A DNA stretch of 64,000 bases from Sphingobium sp. (GTDB taxonomy: Bacteria > Pseudomonadota > Alphaproteobacteria > Sphingomonadales > Sphingomonadaceae): positions 339,001 through 403,000 of the forward strand of contig CP136575.1 in assembly GCA_035196065.1 (NCBI GenBank), in the 5' to 3' direction. The notes beneath the pieces are model-generated. The model did no database searches, was not told the origin of the DNA, and worked only from the letters and a program-made list of their open reading frames with translations. The position numbers and the translations under genes are program-made. This document shows positions 24,847-32,324 of the stretch, in pieces. Positions within the stretch are counted from its first letter, which is position 1; each line of letters starts with the position of its first letter.

Positions 24847-26026
24847 GCTCTGCCGCCGCATCGGCTGGCGTTGCCTCGGCGCGGGGCGGGCTATCCAGAT
24901 AGTCCGCCCACAGCTTCATCAAGCCGCGCCGCTTCTCGAAAAAGTCAGTTCGGCGATAGGCAGCTTCAACTTTGTCGGGCAGTTTGTGGGCCAAAGCCTT
25001 GTCTGCCACCTCCTTGGGATATTCGGTGCATTCCGACGACCAGTCGGTAAAGGCGGAGCGGAAGCCGTGAACCGTCACGCCGCTTATGCCGTCATCGCGC
25101 AAAAGCTTCGTCATCGTCATGTCGCTGATCGGCTTCTTTCCATCCTTGGAAAAGACGAGGCCGATATCGCTGGCGCGCTCGTCCCATCGCCTGCGGAGCA
25201 ATGCGACCGTGGGTGCGGACAACGGCACGACATGAGTTTCGCGGGCCTTCATACGCTCGCCGGGTATAGTCCAGACCGCGTTGTCCAGGTCGAACTCTGT
25301 CCAGACTGCAAGCCGGGTTTCGTTCGATCGGACAGCGTTGTAGATCGTGAAGCGCAAGGCGTCGCGCCCGATCGTCGGCGCAGCGTTCGCCAATTTCCGC
25401 ATGAGGGCAGGGACTTCAGCATAGGGCATGGCCTCCATGTGGCCGCGCTTGTCGTTCTGGCGCGGTAGCCCCTTGCGAACGGATCGCAGTGAAACTTCCT
25501 CCGGCACCCAGCCTTTGACGTGGGCGAAATCCAACACCACGCCGATGCGCTGCAACATGCGCCTCGCCGTTTCGGGAACCTCCAGCCAGATAGGGGAGAG
25601 CGCCTCGGCAACGCAGGCGCTATCGACCTGATCGACTTGCTTCCCTCCGATCCGGGGAAAGACATGCCGCTCAAAGCCAGACAGCCAACGCGCGTGATGG
25701 CCCTCCTTCCAACCGTCGCCAAGTGTTTCATGGCAGCTCCGGGTTGCGACCTCGAAGGTCGGGATGACCTTCCGTGCATTGCGGCGCTCGGCAACAGGAT
25801 CGAAGCCTTCGCGCACTTGCCTGCGCAACATGGAGGCGGCCTCACGCGCTTCGGCTAGCGAAACGTCCAGTGCTGAACCCAGCCCATAGTCGCGGCGCTG
25901 CCCATTCAACTGCATTCGCAGCATCCAAGTCCGCGCACCGCTTGGCTTCACCAGCAGGCAAAGGCCACGGCCATCGACGTGGCGACCGGGCTTGGCATTC
26001 TTTACTTTCAGGATCGTCAGCGGCAT
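24821..26026 (-). CDS. P4-type tyrosine integrase
   Basis: This is a site-specific recombinase of 401 residues. It has an N-terminal arm-binding domain (about 1-85, VKNAKPGRHVDGRGLCLLVKPSG), a core-binding domain (about 95-190) and a catalytic domain with Arg in YNAVRSNETRL, the HGFRSAF box (His and Arg) and the tyrosine in EAAYRRTDF. It is 190 nt from attR and reads into the element, the usual arrangement for tRNA-targeting integrases. The C-terminal tail is rich in Ala, Pro and Glu. It is the likely enzyme for the 16-bp att sites described here. Confidence 0.95.
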   Translation of the reverse strand: MPLTILKVKNAKPGRHVDGRGLCLLVKPSGARTWMLRMQLNGQRRDYGLGSALDVSLAEAREAASMLRRQVREGFDPVAERRNARKVIPTFEVATRSCHETLGDGWKEGHHARWLSGFERHVFPRIGGKQVDQVDSACVAEALSPIWLEVPETARRMLQRIGVVLDFAHVKGWVPEEVSLRSVRKGLPRQNDKRGHMEAMPYAEVPALMRKLANAAPTIGRDALRFTIYNAVRSNETRLAVWTEFDLDNAVWTIPGERMKARETHVVPLSAPTVALLRRRWDERASDIGLVFSKDGKKPISDMTMTKLLRDDGISGVTVHGFRSAFTDWSSECTEYPKEVADKALAHKLPDKVEAAYRRTDFFEKRRGLMKLWADYLDSPPRAEATPADAAAEPTEDRVAA

Positions 26027-26072
26027 CAGGTTCGAGTCCCTGTTAGGGAATCACACCCCCGAAAAGGCGGCA

Positions 26073-26100
26073 TTTTGTTCCCACAATCGTTCCCACATTT
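26073..26100 (+). repeat. Paired arm-type repeats near attR
   Basis: Two close copies of GTTCCCACA (26078-26086 and 26089-26097) stand in direct order between the integrase start and attR; a third copy is near attL at 12430. They are candidates for integrase arm-binding sites. Confidence 0.6.
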
Positions 26101-26216
26101 CGGCGGGAATTCAGGCAATTCGAAGCGACCGACCGCGAATACGTTACAAGATAAATCGCTGATTTTACAGTGGACTTAAGGACGTTCTGAAATCGCCTGA
26201 GACGAAAGTTATAGCG

Positions 26217-26232
26217 CCTCCTCCGCTACCAT
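26217..26232 (+). repeat. attR: right attachment repeat
   Basis: cctcctccgctaccat is identical to the tRNA-Met 3' end at 12348-12363. No tRNA body precedes it, so it is the displaced original 3' end. The sequence to its right (from 26233) should be continuous with the tRNA-Met region in strains lacking the element. Confidence 0.9.
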
Positions 26233-26474
26233 ATTTTCCAATGCTATCTTTTGTTTGACCCCTGCGGTGCTGTGCACAACCATGCGTATGGTTTATCGCG
26301 CGGTTTTGAATTGTGCGGAGACGGCGCGGATGCGGTGTTTTCGCTGGTTACGAAATGGTCGTGTGGCACGACTGTTGCCGTTTGCTTCAAGTCAGCGCTT
26401 GTAGGACATGCCACGAGTGAGCATAGCGCTCAGCCAGTCTATCGTTCTTGTCCATTTGTAGCAGAGTGCCAGAT

Positions 26475-26906
26475 ATGCGCGATAATTCATCATCGGCAAT
26501 CATCGGTAAGCTGGGCTTGCTGCCTCACCCTGAAGGTGGATGGTATAGAGAAACCTGGAGGTCTGCGGCTGCATCGGGCCAGCGGGCCGGAGCAACGGCA
26601 ATCCTGTTTCTGCTTGATGAGGGGGAGCGTTCGCACTGGCACCGGGTGGATGCGGCTGAATTGTGGTTGTGGCATGCCGGTGCACCTTTGACGTTGATGA
26701 TAGCGGAGAATGCGGAAAGTGCCCCAACTCGCTTGAGGTTAGGGGGCGATGTTTTGAACGGCGAAATGCCGCAACTTTTGGTTCCGCCTTTTCATTGGCA
26801 AGCGGCTGAACCGGATGGTGGTTGGGCTTTGGTCAGCTGCGTTGTGTCGCCAGCATTCGACTTTTCGGGTTTTGAACTGGCTGCGCCGGATTGGTCGCCC
26901 GGTTAG
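26475..26906 (+). CDS. DUF985 cupin-domain protein
   Basis: This is a small cupin of 143 residues. Typical DUF985 parts are LGLLPHPEGGWYRETWRS near the start, ATAILFLLDEGERSHWHRVDAAELWLWHAG (metal-type His residues in the first cupin motif) and PPFHWQAAEPDGGWALVSCVVSPAFDFSGFEL at the end. Function is unknown; the fold suggests binding or epimerising a small sugar-like or nucleotide-sugar ligand. The ATG at 26475 is preferred to an upstream TTG (26448). It is the first gene outside the element, on the chromosomal side of attR. Confidence 0.88.
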   Translation: MRDNSSSAIIGKLGLLPHPEGGWYRETWRSAAASGQRAGATAILFLLDEGERSHWHRVDAAELWLWHAGAPLTLMIAENAESAPTRLRLGGDVLNGEMPQLLVPPFHWQAAEPDGGWALVSCVVSPAFDFSGFELAAPDWSPG

Positions 26907-27123
26907 TATTCATCCGGGGCGAGCACCGACCCACTTGATTATCGTCGCAGACGGATGTGTCAGCGTAGATGAATTCTTAGTTTTCAGTCGATAGTGCGCT
27001 GATCTAACAGCAAAGAATCGTTCAAAATGACCTTTCAGCCCGAGCCATCAAAACTAGCCGCATCGGTCCGTTTAGGTTTGCCGGTTGCGGAATGGTCGTT
27101 TTCCACGACTGATTGTGAGCCGC
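26907..27123. other. Intergenic stretch without recognised gene
   Basis: There is no open frame with protein-like composition here, and I saw no RNA fold or repeat. It separates the cupin gene from a decayed coding remnant. Confidence 0.5.
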
Positions 27124-27279
27124 TCAAGCTTTCTTATCGTCCTCTACCTCAGACAACCTGCGCTTCCTGAGCCTGCCAACGATAGCGTCGGATGACAGCT
27201 GATCGTCCAAGCTTTGCAGGCGACCTTTGCTCCATCGGATGAAGGCTGCGTAGCGTGGATCATTCTTGCGGCTTTTTGG
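27124..27279 (-). pseudogene. C-terminal remnant of an unknown gene
   Basis: On the minus strand a 51-codon segment reads PKSRKNDPRYAAFIRWSKGR, LQSLDDQLSSDAIVGRLRKR and so on to a TGA at 27124-27126, with even, protein-like composition. A TAG at 27280-27282 interrupts it upstream. A second related copy (DPRHADLDRWSKRGLQS) occurs 99 nt further upstream in another frame, ending in a stop. I do not recognise the family. The pattern suggests an old gene with internal repeats that has decayed by stops and frameshifts. Confidence 0.45.
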
Positions 27280-27362
27280 CTATGTCCAGCCGTCAAGTTC
27301 GGATCTTTCTAACTTTGCAGGCCGCGCTTGCTCCACCGATCAAGGTCAGCGTGACGTGGATC
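27214..27362. repeat. Imperfect ~50-bp direct repeat, period 99
   Basis: CTTTGCAGGCGACCTTTGC at 27214 and CTTTGCAGGCCGCGCTTGC at 27313 begin two ~50-nt segments that match at most positions and both end in GTGGATC. Read on the minus strand they encode DPR-A---RWSK--LQS twice, so the repeat reflects a duplicated coding unit. Confidence 0.6.
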
Positions 27363-27976
27363 TTTTGATTAATTTGGAACAGGGCCCATCAACTGCCTAG
27401 GTCGATAGAGCCGGGGGCCTATCGAGCCCTCCCGGAAAAACCAAGGAATGGAAACCGAATTGGATTGAACGGTGCCATTTTTGTTCAATTTCTCTATTTC
27501 TAAAATCCAATAATAATTGATGTCATTAATATAAAAATATGCAAATTCTACATGCATTTTGAATATAGTGAAATATTCATAAATTATACAGTTTTTCTGT
27601 AAAATATATAATCTTGATAACAAACAAGGTTAATGCATTCATATTGAGAATGACATCATGGTTAACGGATTGGCGATGTTACCATTTATCCCTTTTAAGC
27701 ACGACGCCTCTTTCCATTCATGCTTTTTGCTTATTGGAAACTGGCAATAAATGACAAGGTAAGGTTATGTTCCAATAGGTTCGCGGCAGCCTCCAGACAC
27801 GGCATGAGAGTTGGATCTCCGATTCTCCCGGAAACTAGGCTGCAATGTTCTTATTCAAACAAAACCCTCTTTCATTTTTCGGGTGAAGCCGGCCGCGCTT
27901 TTGGGGTCGGTAGTCAATGAATAGGTCGTCACTCGCCGACGTTAAGGCATCGGCAGTACGATCAGGAGACGCTTTA
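27363..27976. other. AT-rich intergenic block
   Basis: The part from about 27470 to 27760 is strikingly AT-rich compared with everything to its left, with runs such as AATATAAAAATATGC and many TATA-like stretches. The open frames in it (for example 27369-27623 minus) have poor, low-complexity composition and are not supported as genes. The block could hold the promoter of the RGADD-repeat gene or be acquired DNA. Confidence 0.45.
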
Positions 27977-28348
27977 ATGACAAAACTTTTGAAAATTGGC
28001 GTTGCCGCAATTGCTGTTGGAGCTGCTGCTCTGACCGCTAGCGGTGCCGTTGCCCGTAAGGGCGCAGATGATCCGGCAGGTCATATTCGTCAAAGCCGGG
28101 GAGCTGACGACAGTGCCGACAACGCTCGTCGCGGCCGCGGCGCGGACGATCCAGCCGAGCGCAAGGCAAATGACGACAAGGGCGGCGACCGCATCGGTGG
28201 CCGCGGTGCAGACGATGCCGCTGGTGATGATCGCCGGGGCGACCGCACTCGTGCTGCCCGGACAAGCGATGACAAGTCCAGCGCGCGCAGCCGGACCCAG
28301 GATCGCAACCAAAGCCGTGGCCGCGGTCGCGGTCGTGGCGGCAACTAA
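27977..28348 (+). CDS. Secreted low-complexity RGADD-repeat protein
   Basis: This is a 123-residue protein with a clear signal peptide (MTKLLKIGVAAIAVGAAALTASGAVA). The mature part is almost wholly Arg, Gly, Asp, Ala and Ser and repeats the unit RGADD-A four times (KGADDPAG, RGADDSAD, RGADDPAE, RGADDAAG) before an RGRGRGRG tail. The chain is predicted disordered, with alternating acidic and basic patches. A strong ribosome-binding site (CAGGAGAC at about 27963-27970) and intact length suggest it is expressed. I do not recognise the family. Binding of metal, nucleic acid or polysaccharide is conceivable but not shown. Confidence 0.7.
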   Translation: MTKLLKIGVAAIAVGAAALTASGAVARKGADDPAGHIRQSRGADDSADNARRGRGADDPAERKANDDKGGDRIGGRGADDAAGDDRRGDRTRAARTSDDKSSARSRTQDRNQSRGRGRGRGGN

Positions 28349-28367
28349 GGCGTCCATATAGACGTAT

Positions 28368-28425
28368 CGCCGCTTCCAAAGCGGCGCATGGTAGGTTCTG
28401 GCGGGCTTGGCTCTGCCAGAACCTA
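28368..28425 (+). terminator. Two consecutive hairpins after the RGADD gene
   Basis: CGCCGCTT-cca-AAGCGGCG (28368-28386) and an 11-bp perfect stem TAGGTTCTGGC/GCCAGAACCTA (28392-28425, 12-nt loop) follow the stop. Neither has a U-run, so they may protect the mRNA 3' end or act as a Rho-assisted stop. Confidence 0.5.
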
Positions 28426-28508
28426 GCTACTTGGCGCCAAACTGCAATGCGCGTTGCTTAAGCCGCCGGACAGCGCACCATCCAGAAATCGGCTCGAAAT
28501 ATCTTGAT

Positions 28509-29369
28509 ATGAACAATTTCGAAAAATTGATGCTCTTGGCACTCGCTTCGGGTGCAATGGTAAGTCCGGCTGCAGCACAAAGTCTGACAGTTGAAGACGT
28601 CACGCGCGACGACGACAGCATCCGCTTTTCCACCGGCGTGCATTTTTCGACGGGTCACTATGGCGAGGCTGTCCGCACGACCGTTGTTTCGGCGCCACTG
28701 TCGTTAAAATATACCCGCAACAATCTTAGCGTGCGGATATCGGTGCCTTATATATGGATCGACGGCCCGGCGACTTTGCTCGATGCCTCCCATGGCGGCG
28801 ACGCAGTGACCGGCGGCGTGAGCAGCCTCAACGAAACCGGCGACCCCGAAGGTCGCGTTAATGAATTCTCGTCGCTTAGCGGGAGGCGACAGGGCCTGGG
28901 CGATGTCACCGTGGCAGCAACCTACAGCTTCGATCTCGGCTCGAATTTCTACTTTGATGCATCCGGCCGCGTCAGATTGCCCACGGCCTCGACGCGCAAT
29001 GGCATTGGCACGGGTAATGCGGACATCCTCGTATCCGGCGACTTGAGCAAAGAGTTTGGTCCGACAACTATTTATGTTCACGCGCGTCGCCGCTTCCTCG
29101 ACAGCACCGACGCGCATTGGCTGCGCAACAGCTGGGGCGCAGGGGCGGGCGTCAGCCTTGAGGTCGGCGAAGGGCCAATATTCGGTGTTGATTATGATTG
29201 GCAGCGGTCCCCGATACAAGGAGAGGCCGCATCAAACGAAGTTACGGGCTGGGCGAGTGTCCGACTTGCAAGGGCGCTGAATCTTTCCTTTTATGGCAGC
29301 ACAGGGTTGAATAGCGAAAGTGCCGAATTCGCAGGCGGCATGACCTTAAGCGTCCGCGTGGATAAATAG
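28509..29369 (+). CDS. Outer-membrane beta-barrel protein, unknown role
   Basis: This is a 286-residue protein with a signal peptide (MNNFEKLMLLALASGAMVSPAAAQ) and then alternating amphipathic strands typical of a small outer-membrane barrel (for example DDSIRFSTGVHFSTGHYGEA, LSLKYTRNNLSVRISVPYIW, LGDVTVAATYSFDLGSNFYFDASGRVRLP). The last strand ends in TLSVRVDK rather than a terminal aromatic residue, which is unusual for a barrel recognised by BamA. It resembles transporter-like or MetA-pathway-of-phenol-degradation-type barrels without a firm family. The start at 28509 gives the signal peptide directly. Confidence 0.72.
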   Translation: MNNFEKLMLLALASGAMVSPAAAQSLTVEDVTRDDDSIRFSTGVHFSTGHYGEAVRTTVVSAPLSLKYTRNNLSVRISVPYIWIDGPATLLDASHGGDAVTGGVSSLNETGDPEGRVNEFSSLSGRRQGLGDVTVAATYSFDLGSNFYFDASGRVRLPTASTRNGIGTGNADILVSGDLSKEFGPTTIYVHARRRFLDSTDAHWLRNSWGAGAGVSLEVGEGPIFGVDYDWQRSPIQGEAASNEVTGWASVRLARALNLSFYGSTGLNSESAEFAGGMTLSVRVDK

Positions 29370-29736
29370 TCGCGGGCTACCGCTTTCGCGATTCTCCGCA
29401 CTCCCAATGTCACAAAAACTGAAGCTCCGTTCGTCCAAGAGCGGAGGAAGCCTGCAGGCTGCATTCCAGCCAAACAATTGTTGAACGCCGACCTGGAAAG
29501 GTCTGCGCAGCACTTACGTTGCAGCCATATCCGCATGTCGGGTGTTCGTCATAAGTACAGCCAACCCTAATCCCAGCTGACGAAATGCTGGGACACATCA
29601 GTTAGGGCGCGCTAAATGGGAAGGTTAAGAGCTGCCTTTCCAATCGCATCACCCGCCGTTAATCACATCAATGCCAAGGACTGCGTGAGGGTTCACATCT
29701 TGGATTGCATGAAGATATTGGTCAGGAATGTAGTGA
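29370..29736. other. Intergenic stretch without recognised gene
   Basis: Two overlapping minus-strand frames of 62 and 81 codons exist (29410-29598 and 29291-29536), but their Cys/Arg-rich composition and mutual overlap argue against both. No RNA or repeat was recognised. The last 100 nt hold the promoter region of the next gene. Confidence 0.45.
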
Positions 29737-30171
29737 ATGGATGAATCTGAAATTGCTCATAATTTTGGAAAATTACACGCTCGACATGCCGGAATTCTTA
29801 TTCGTTATCTGGTAGAGTGTCGTCGCGCCTCTGATGGAGATCTTGATCTTTTCCTCATCATGGCGACCATCGGCGAACGCACCTTTAACGAGCGCTACGC
29901 ACCAGACGCGATGAGCCTTGAGGAATTCGTCGGCGGGACGGTTGGCAAAATAGAGCCCCTGCCGATCAATGCTCAGTCAATTTCAGACTTCACGGGGATT
30001 CCCAGGGAAACAGTCAGGCGAAAAATAGATACGCTTCTGAAAAAAGGATGGGTGAAGAGAGATCAAAAAAATTACTTTACGGCAACAGATGATGTCAACC
30101 ATGCATTCTCTAGACTTACCGAAATAACTCAAAAATATTTGCAGGACTTCACTTCATCATTGAGTAAGTGA
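29737..30171 (+). CDS. Small winged-helix DNA-binding protein
   Basis: This is a 144-residue cytoplasmic protein. The C-terminal half has a helix-turn-helix of the Crp/MarR winged type: INAQSISDFTGIPRETVRRKIDTLLKKGWVKRD, followed by a wing (KNYFTATDDV). The N-terminal half (HFGKLHARHAGILIRYL-like, then LFLIMATIGERTFNERY) is helical and may dimerise. No ligand-binding domain is evident. The gene lies in locally AT-rich DNA and is convergent with the alkylsulfatase gene. Its target is unknown; the nearby divergent sulfatase/oxidoreductase pair is one candidate. Confidence 0.72.
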   Translation: MDESEIAHNFGKLHARHAGILIRYLVECRRASDGDLDLFLIMATIGERTFNERYAPDAMSLEEFVGGTVGKIEPLPINAQSISDFTGIPRETVRRKIDTLLKKGWVKRDQKNYFTATDDVNHAFSRLTEITQKYLQDFTSSLSK

Positions 30172-30237
30172 TTCTCATAATAAAAAATAATGACATATTT
30201 TAATTTAAAGTAAAATCTATAAACCATTTTTTTGACA

Positions 30238-32217
30238 TTATGGTTCAACAATATTGAAATCCAGTTTCGGGATACTCAAAAAGCTTGTCAGCTGCTTGAT
30301 CGCCGTTCCGTCACCCACCAGTTGGACCCGCCCAGATGCAACCATCGCATCCAACGGTGCTTGTCCAAATAGAACACCCAGGATGATGGGTTTTGGCGCA
30401 GACAATGTGGGTGCTCCGGGAACGGTTTGGCCCTTTTCGCTCACAAGAACTGCATTTTCGAGCGTCACCGCAAAACGATCTCCGCTGATCGTATCGACGA
30501 GATTGAAAGCAAGCTTAGTCTCGCCCGCCTTTTCTGGCACCAGCGTCGTTTCAACAAGATCAAGAAAATCCGCCAAGGGAGTGGCCATCATCAAGTAATT
30601 TGGGCCGGTTTCAGCGAACCCATCAGGCTTTCCTCTGCGCAATTCGCGCGCGCCGGTGAGATAGATGTTTCGCCAGATAGCACTCTCGGATTGGTATCCG
30701 AGTTGTTCATAGCTATCTGCAAGCAGGAACCTAGACACGCTGTCAGTCGGATCAGCAAACACCCCGCTTTGGCCGAGTTCTGCGGCCCATCGATAATTGC
30801 CAGCCTCAAAAGCCTTTCGCGTCACACGGTGCAGAGCCTTGGCACCCCCCAATGCTTCAACCAACAGCTTTGCCCGTTCAACTGGTGGGTGAGGATTGAG
30901 ATTGGCTGGCACGCCATCATACCAACCCATGTAGCGGTCATATACGGCCTTGGCGTTGTGGCTCACTGTTCCGTAATAGCCGCGCACACCCCAATCAGCC
31001 TGCAATGCTGCTGGCAATCGCAGATTCTCGGCAATCTCCTCGGGCGTCTGCCCCAGATTCATGCGCCGAACAGACTGGTCATGGATGAATTTATAGGCAT
31101 CGCGCTGCCGACTAAGGTGCTGCCGGATTACGTCGTTACCGTATCGGGGCCAGTGGTGCGAAGCGATCAGCACTTCGGCCTTCTTGCCCCACAGTTGCAA
31201 CGATTCTGTTAGATAGAATGCCCAAGCCTTTGCGTCGCGCACCTTGGCGCCTCGCAACGTCTGCACGTTGTGCAAGGATGCTGTTGCAGTTTCGGAGTTC
31301 AACAGGGCCTTCACATGCGGGATCCAAATGTTGAATTCGGCAGGCGCCTCGGTTTCGGGGACCATTTGGAAGATGAGTTCAACCCCATCTATCTTGAGAC
31401 TTTGCCCGGTTTGTTCAATTTCGATTGTCGGGGCTATAAAACCCTGCTGTCCGGCAGCAATGGCCGTACCCATCCCCATCCCCGTGTGCCCTTTGGGCCC
31501 GCGCGGCAAAAAATATCCGAATTGATAAAAGGCTCTGCGGCCCATTGCGGTCCCGGCAATCATCCATTCGCTGACCACCTCGTCAACGAACCCCTTAGGC
31601 GCGATTACTTGCACCTTGCCGGAGGCCACATCTGCCGGGTCCACAATTCCAAGAGCCCCGGCAAAATGATCCGAATGGGAATGCGTGTAGATGACGGCGA
31701 CGACAGGCTTGTCGGCTACATACTTTTTGAGAAGGTCAAAGGCTGCACGCGCCACTTCAGATACTGTCAGAGGATCAACGACGATCCATCCCTTGGGGGT
31801 TTCAATGAAAGAAACGTTGGAATTGTCAAAATTGCGAACCTGATAGAGGCCGGGAGCGCTCTGAAATAGCCCCTCTGCCCGTAAGACCCTGTTCTGACGC
31901 CAGAGAGCAGGATGAACCGTACTAGGCGCGGGACCTTCGATGAAGTCGTTGCCTGACAGGTCAAAGCTTTGCTTTCCATTGGTCTGGCGGATCACATTTT
32001 CAGGCCAGGTCGCGATAAAGCCGCGCTGGGCAAATTCAAAGTCTTGCCCGTCCTCTGGCGGCAGATCGCGGGCCGCTTGTTCCAAAACAGCTTTTGTTGC
32101 CGGGGTCGCATCACGTGCAACGTCGGCAACCGGGGCGCCTGCAGGTCCATTCGCCCATGCAACGCCAGAACACAGCAGGAAAGCAGCAAAGCGTGTCGCT
32201 CGGCTCAAAATGGGCAT
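30238..32217 (-). CDS. Alkylsulfatase, metallo-beta-lactamase type (SdsA/BDS1-like)
   Basis: This enzyme hydrolyses alkyl sulfate esters to alcohol and sulfate in the periplasm. It has 659 residues with a signal peptide (MPILSRATRFAAFLLCSGVAWA), a metallo-beta-lactamase domain with the dizinc motif THSHSDHFAG (about 180-189) and further ligands near NSETATASLHN and ASHHWPRYG, then the dimerisation domain and a C-terminal SCP2-like domain (about 540-659). The start at 32217 has GGGAGG six bases upstream. It is divergent from a GMC alcohol oxidoreductase, which would suit oxidation of the released alcohol. Confidence 0.93.
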   Translation of the reverse strand: MPILSRATRFAAFLLCSGVAWANGPAGAPVADVARDATPATKAVLEQAARDLPPEDGQDFEFAQRGFIATWPENVIRQTNGKQSFDLSGNDFIEGPAPSTVHPALWRQNRVLRAEGLFQSAPGLYQVRNFDNSNVSFIETPKGWIVVDPLTVSEVARAAFDLLKKYVADKPVVAVIYTHSHSDHFAGALGIVDPADVASGKVQVIAPKGFVDEVVSEWMIAGTAMGRRAFYQFGYFLPRGPKGHTGMGMGTAIAAGQQGFIAPTIEIEQTGQSLKIDGVELIFQMVPETEAPAEFNIWIPHVKALLNSETATASLHNVQTLRGAKVRDAKAWAFYLTESLQLWGKKAEVLIASHHWPRYGNDVIRQHLSRQRDAYKFIHDQSVRRMNLGQTPEEIAENLRLPAALQADWGVRGYYGTVSHNAKAVYDRYMGWYDGVPANLNPHPPVERAKLLVEALGGAKALHRVTRKAFEAGNYRWAAELGQSGVFADPTDSVSRFLLADSYEQLGYQSESAIWRNIYLTGARELRRGKPDGFAETGPNYLMMATPLADFLDLVETTLVPEKAGETKLAFNLVDTISGDRFAVTLENAVLVSEKGQTVPGAPTLSAPKPIILGVLFGQAPLDAMVASGRVQLVGDGTAIKQLTSFLSIPKLDFNIVEP

Positions 32218-32324
32218 CAAAATCCTCCCTTGAAATTCTTTTGAAAGGTATAGGAACGCGACACCAATCATTGGAATGAGATTGGCGCCCATTTTGGGCA
32301 GAGCCAAGCGGGAGCGAGAGGCAA

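Larger units (their letters stand above)
12348..26232 (+). mobile_element. Integrative and mobilizable element in tRNA-Met
   Basis: A 13.9 kb element is bounded by a 16-bp direct repeat, cctcctccgctaccat, at 12348-12363 (3' end of tRNA-Met) and 26217-26232. It encodes a P4-type tyrosine integrase beside the right repeat, two small HTH proteins (possible excision factors), a MOBQ/Ti-type TraA relaxase, TraC- and TraD-like proteins and an oriT-like site, but no type IV secretion genes. It should therefore move with help from a resident conjugation system. Cargo is a MarR-controlled efflux operon. A phosphoribosyltransferase and a truncated partner gene appear to belong to an older backbone. Confidence 0.88.

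Noticed and set aside
27369-27623. 84-codon minus-strand frame in the AT-rich block
   Set aside because: Tyr/Ile-rich low-quality composition driven by A/T content; no start signal.
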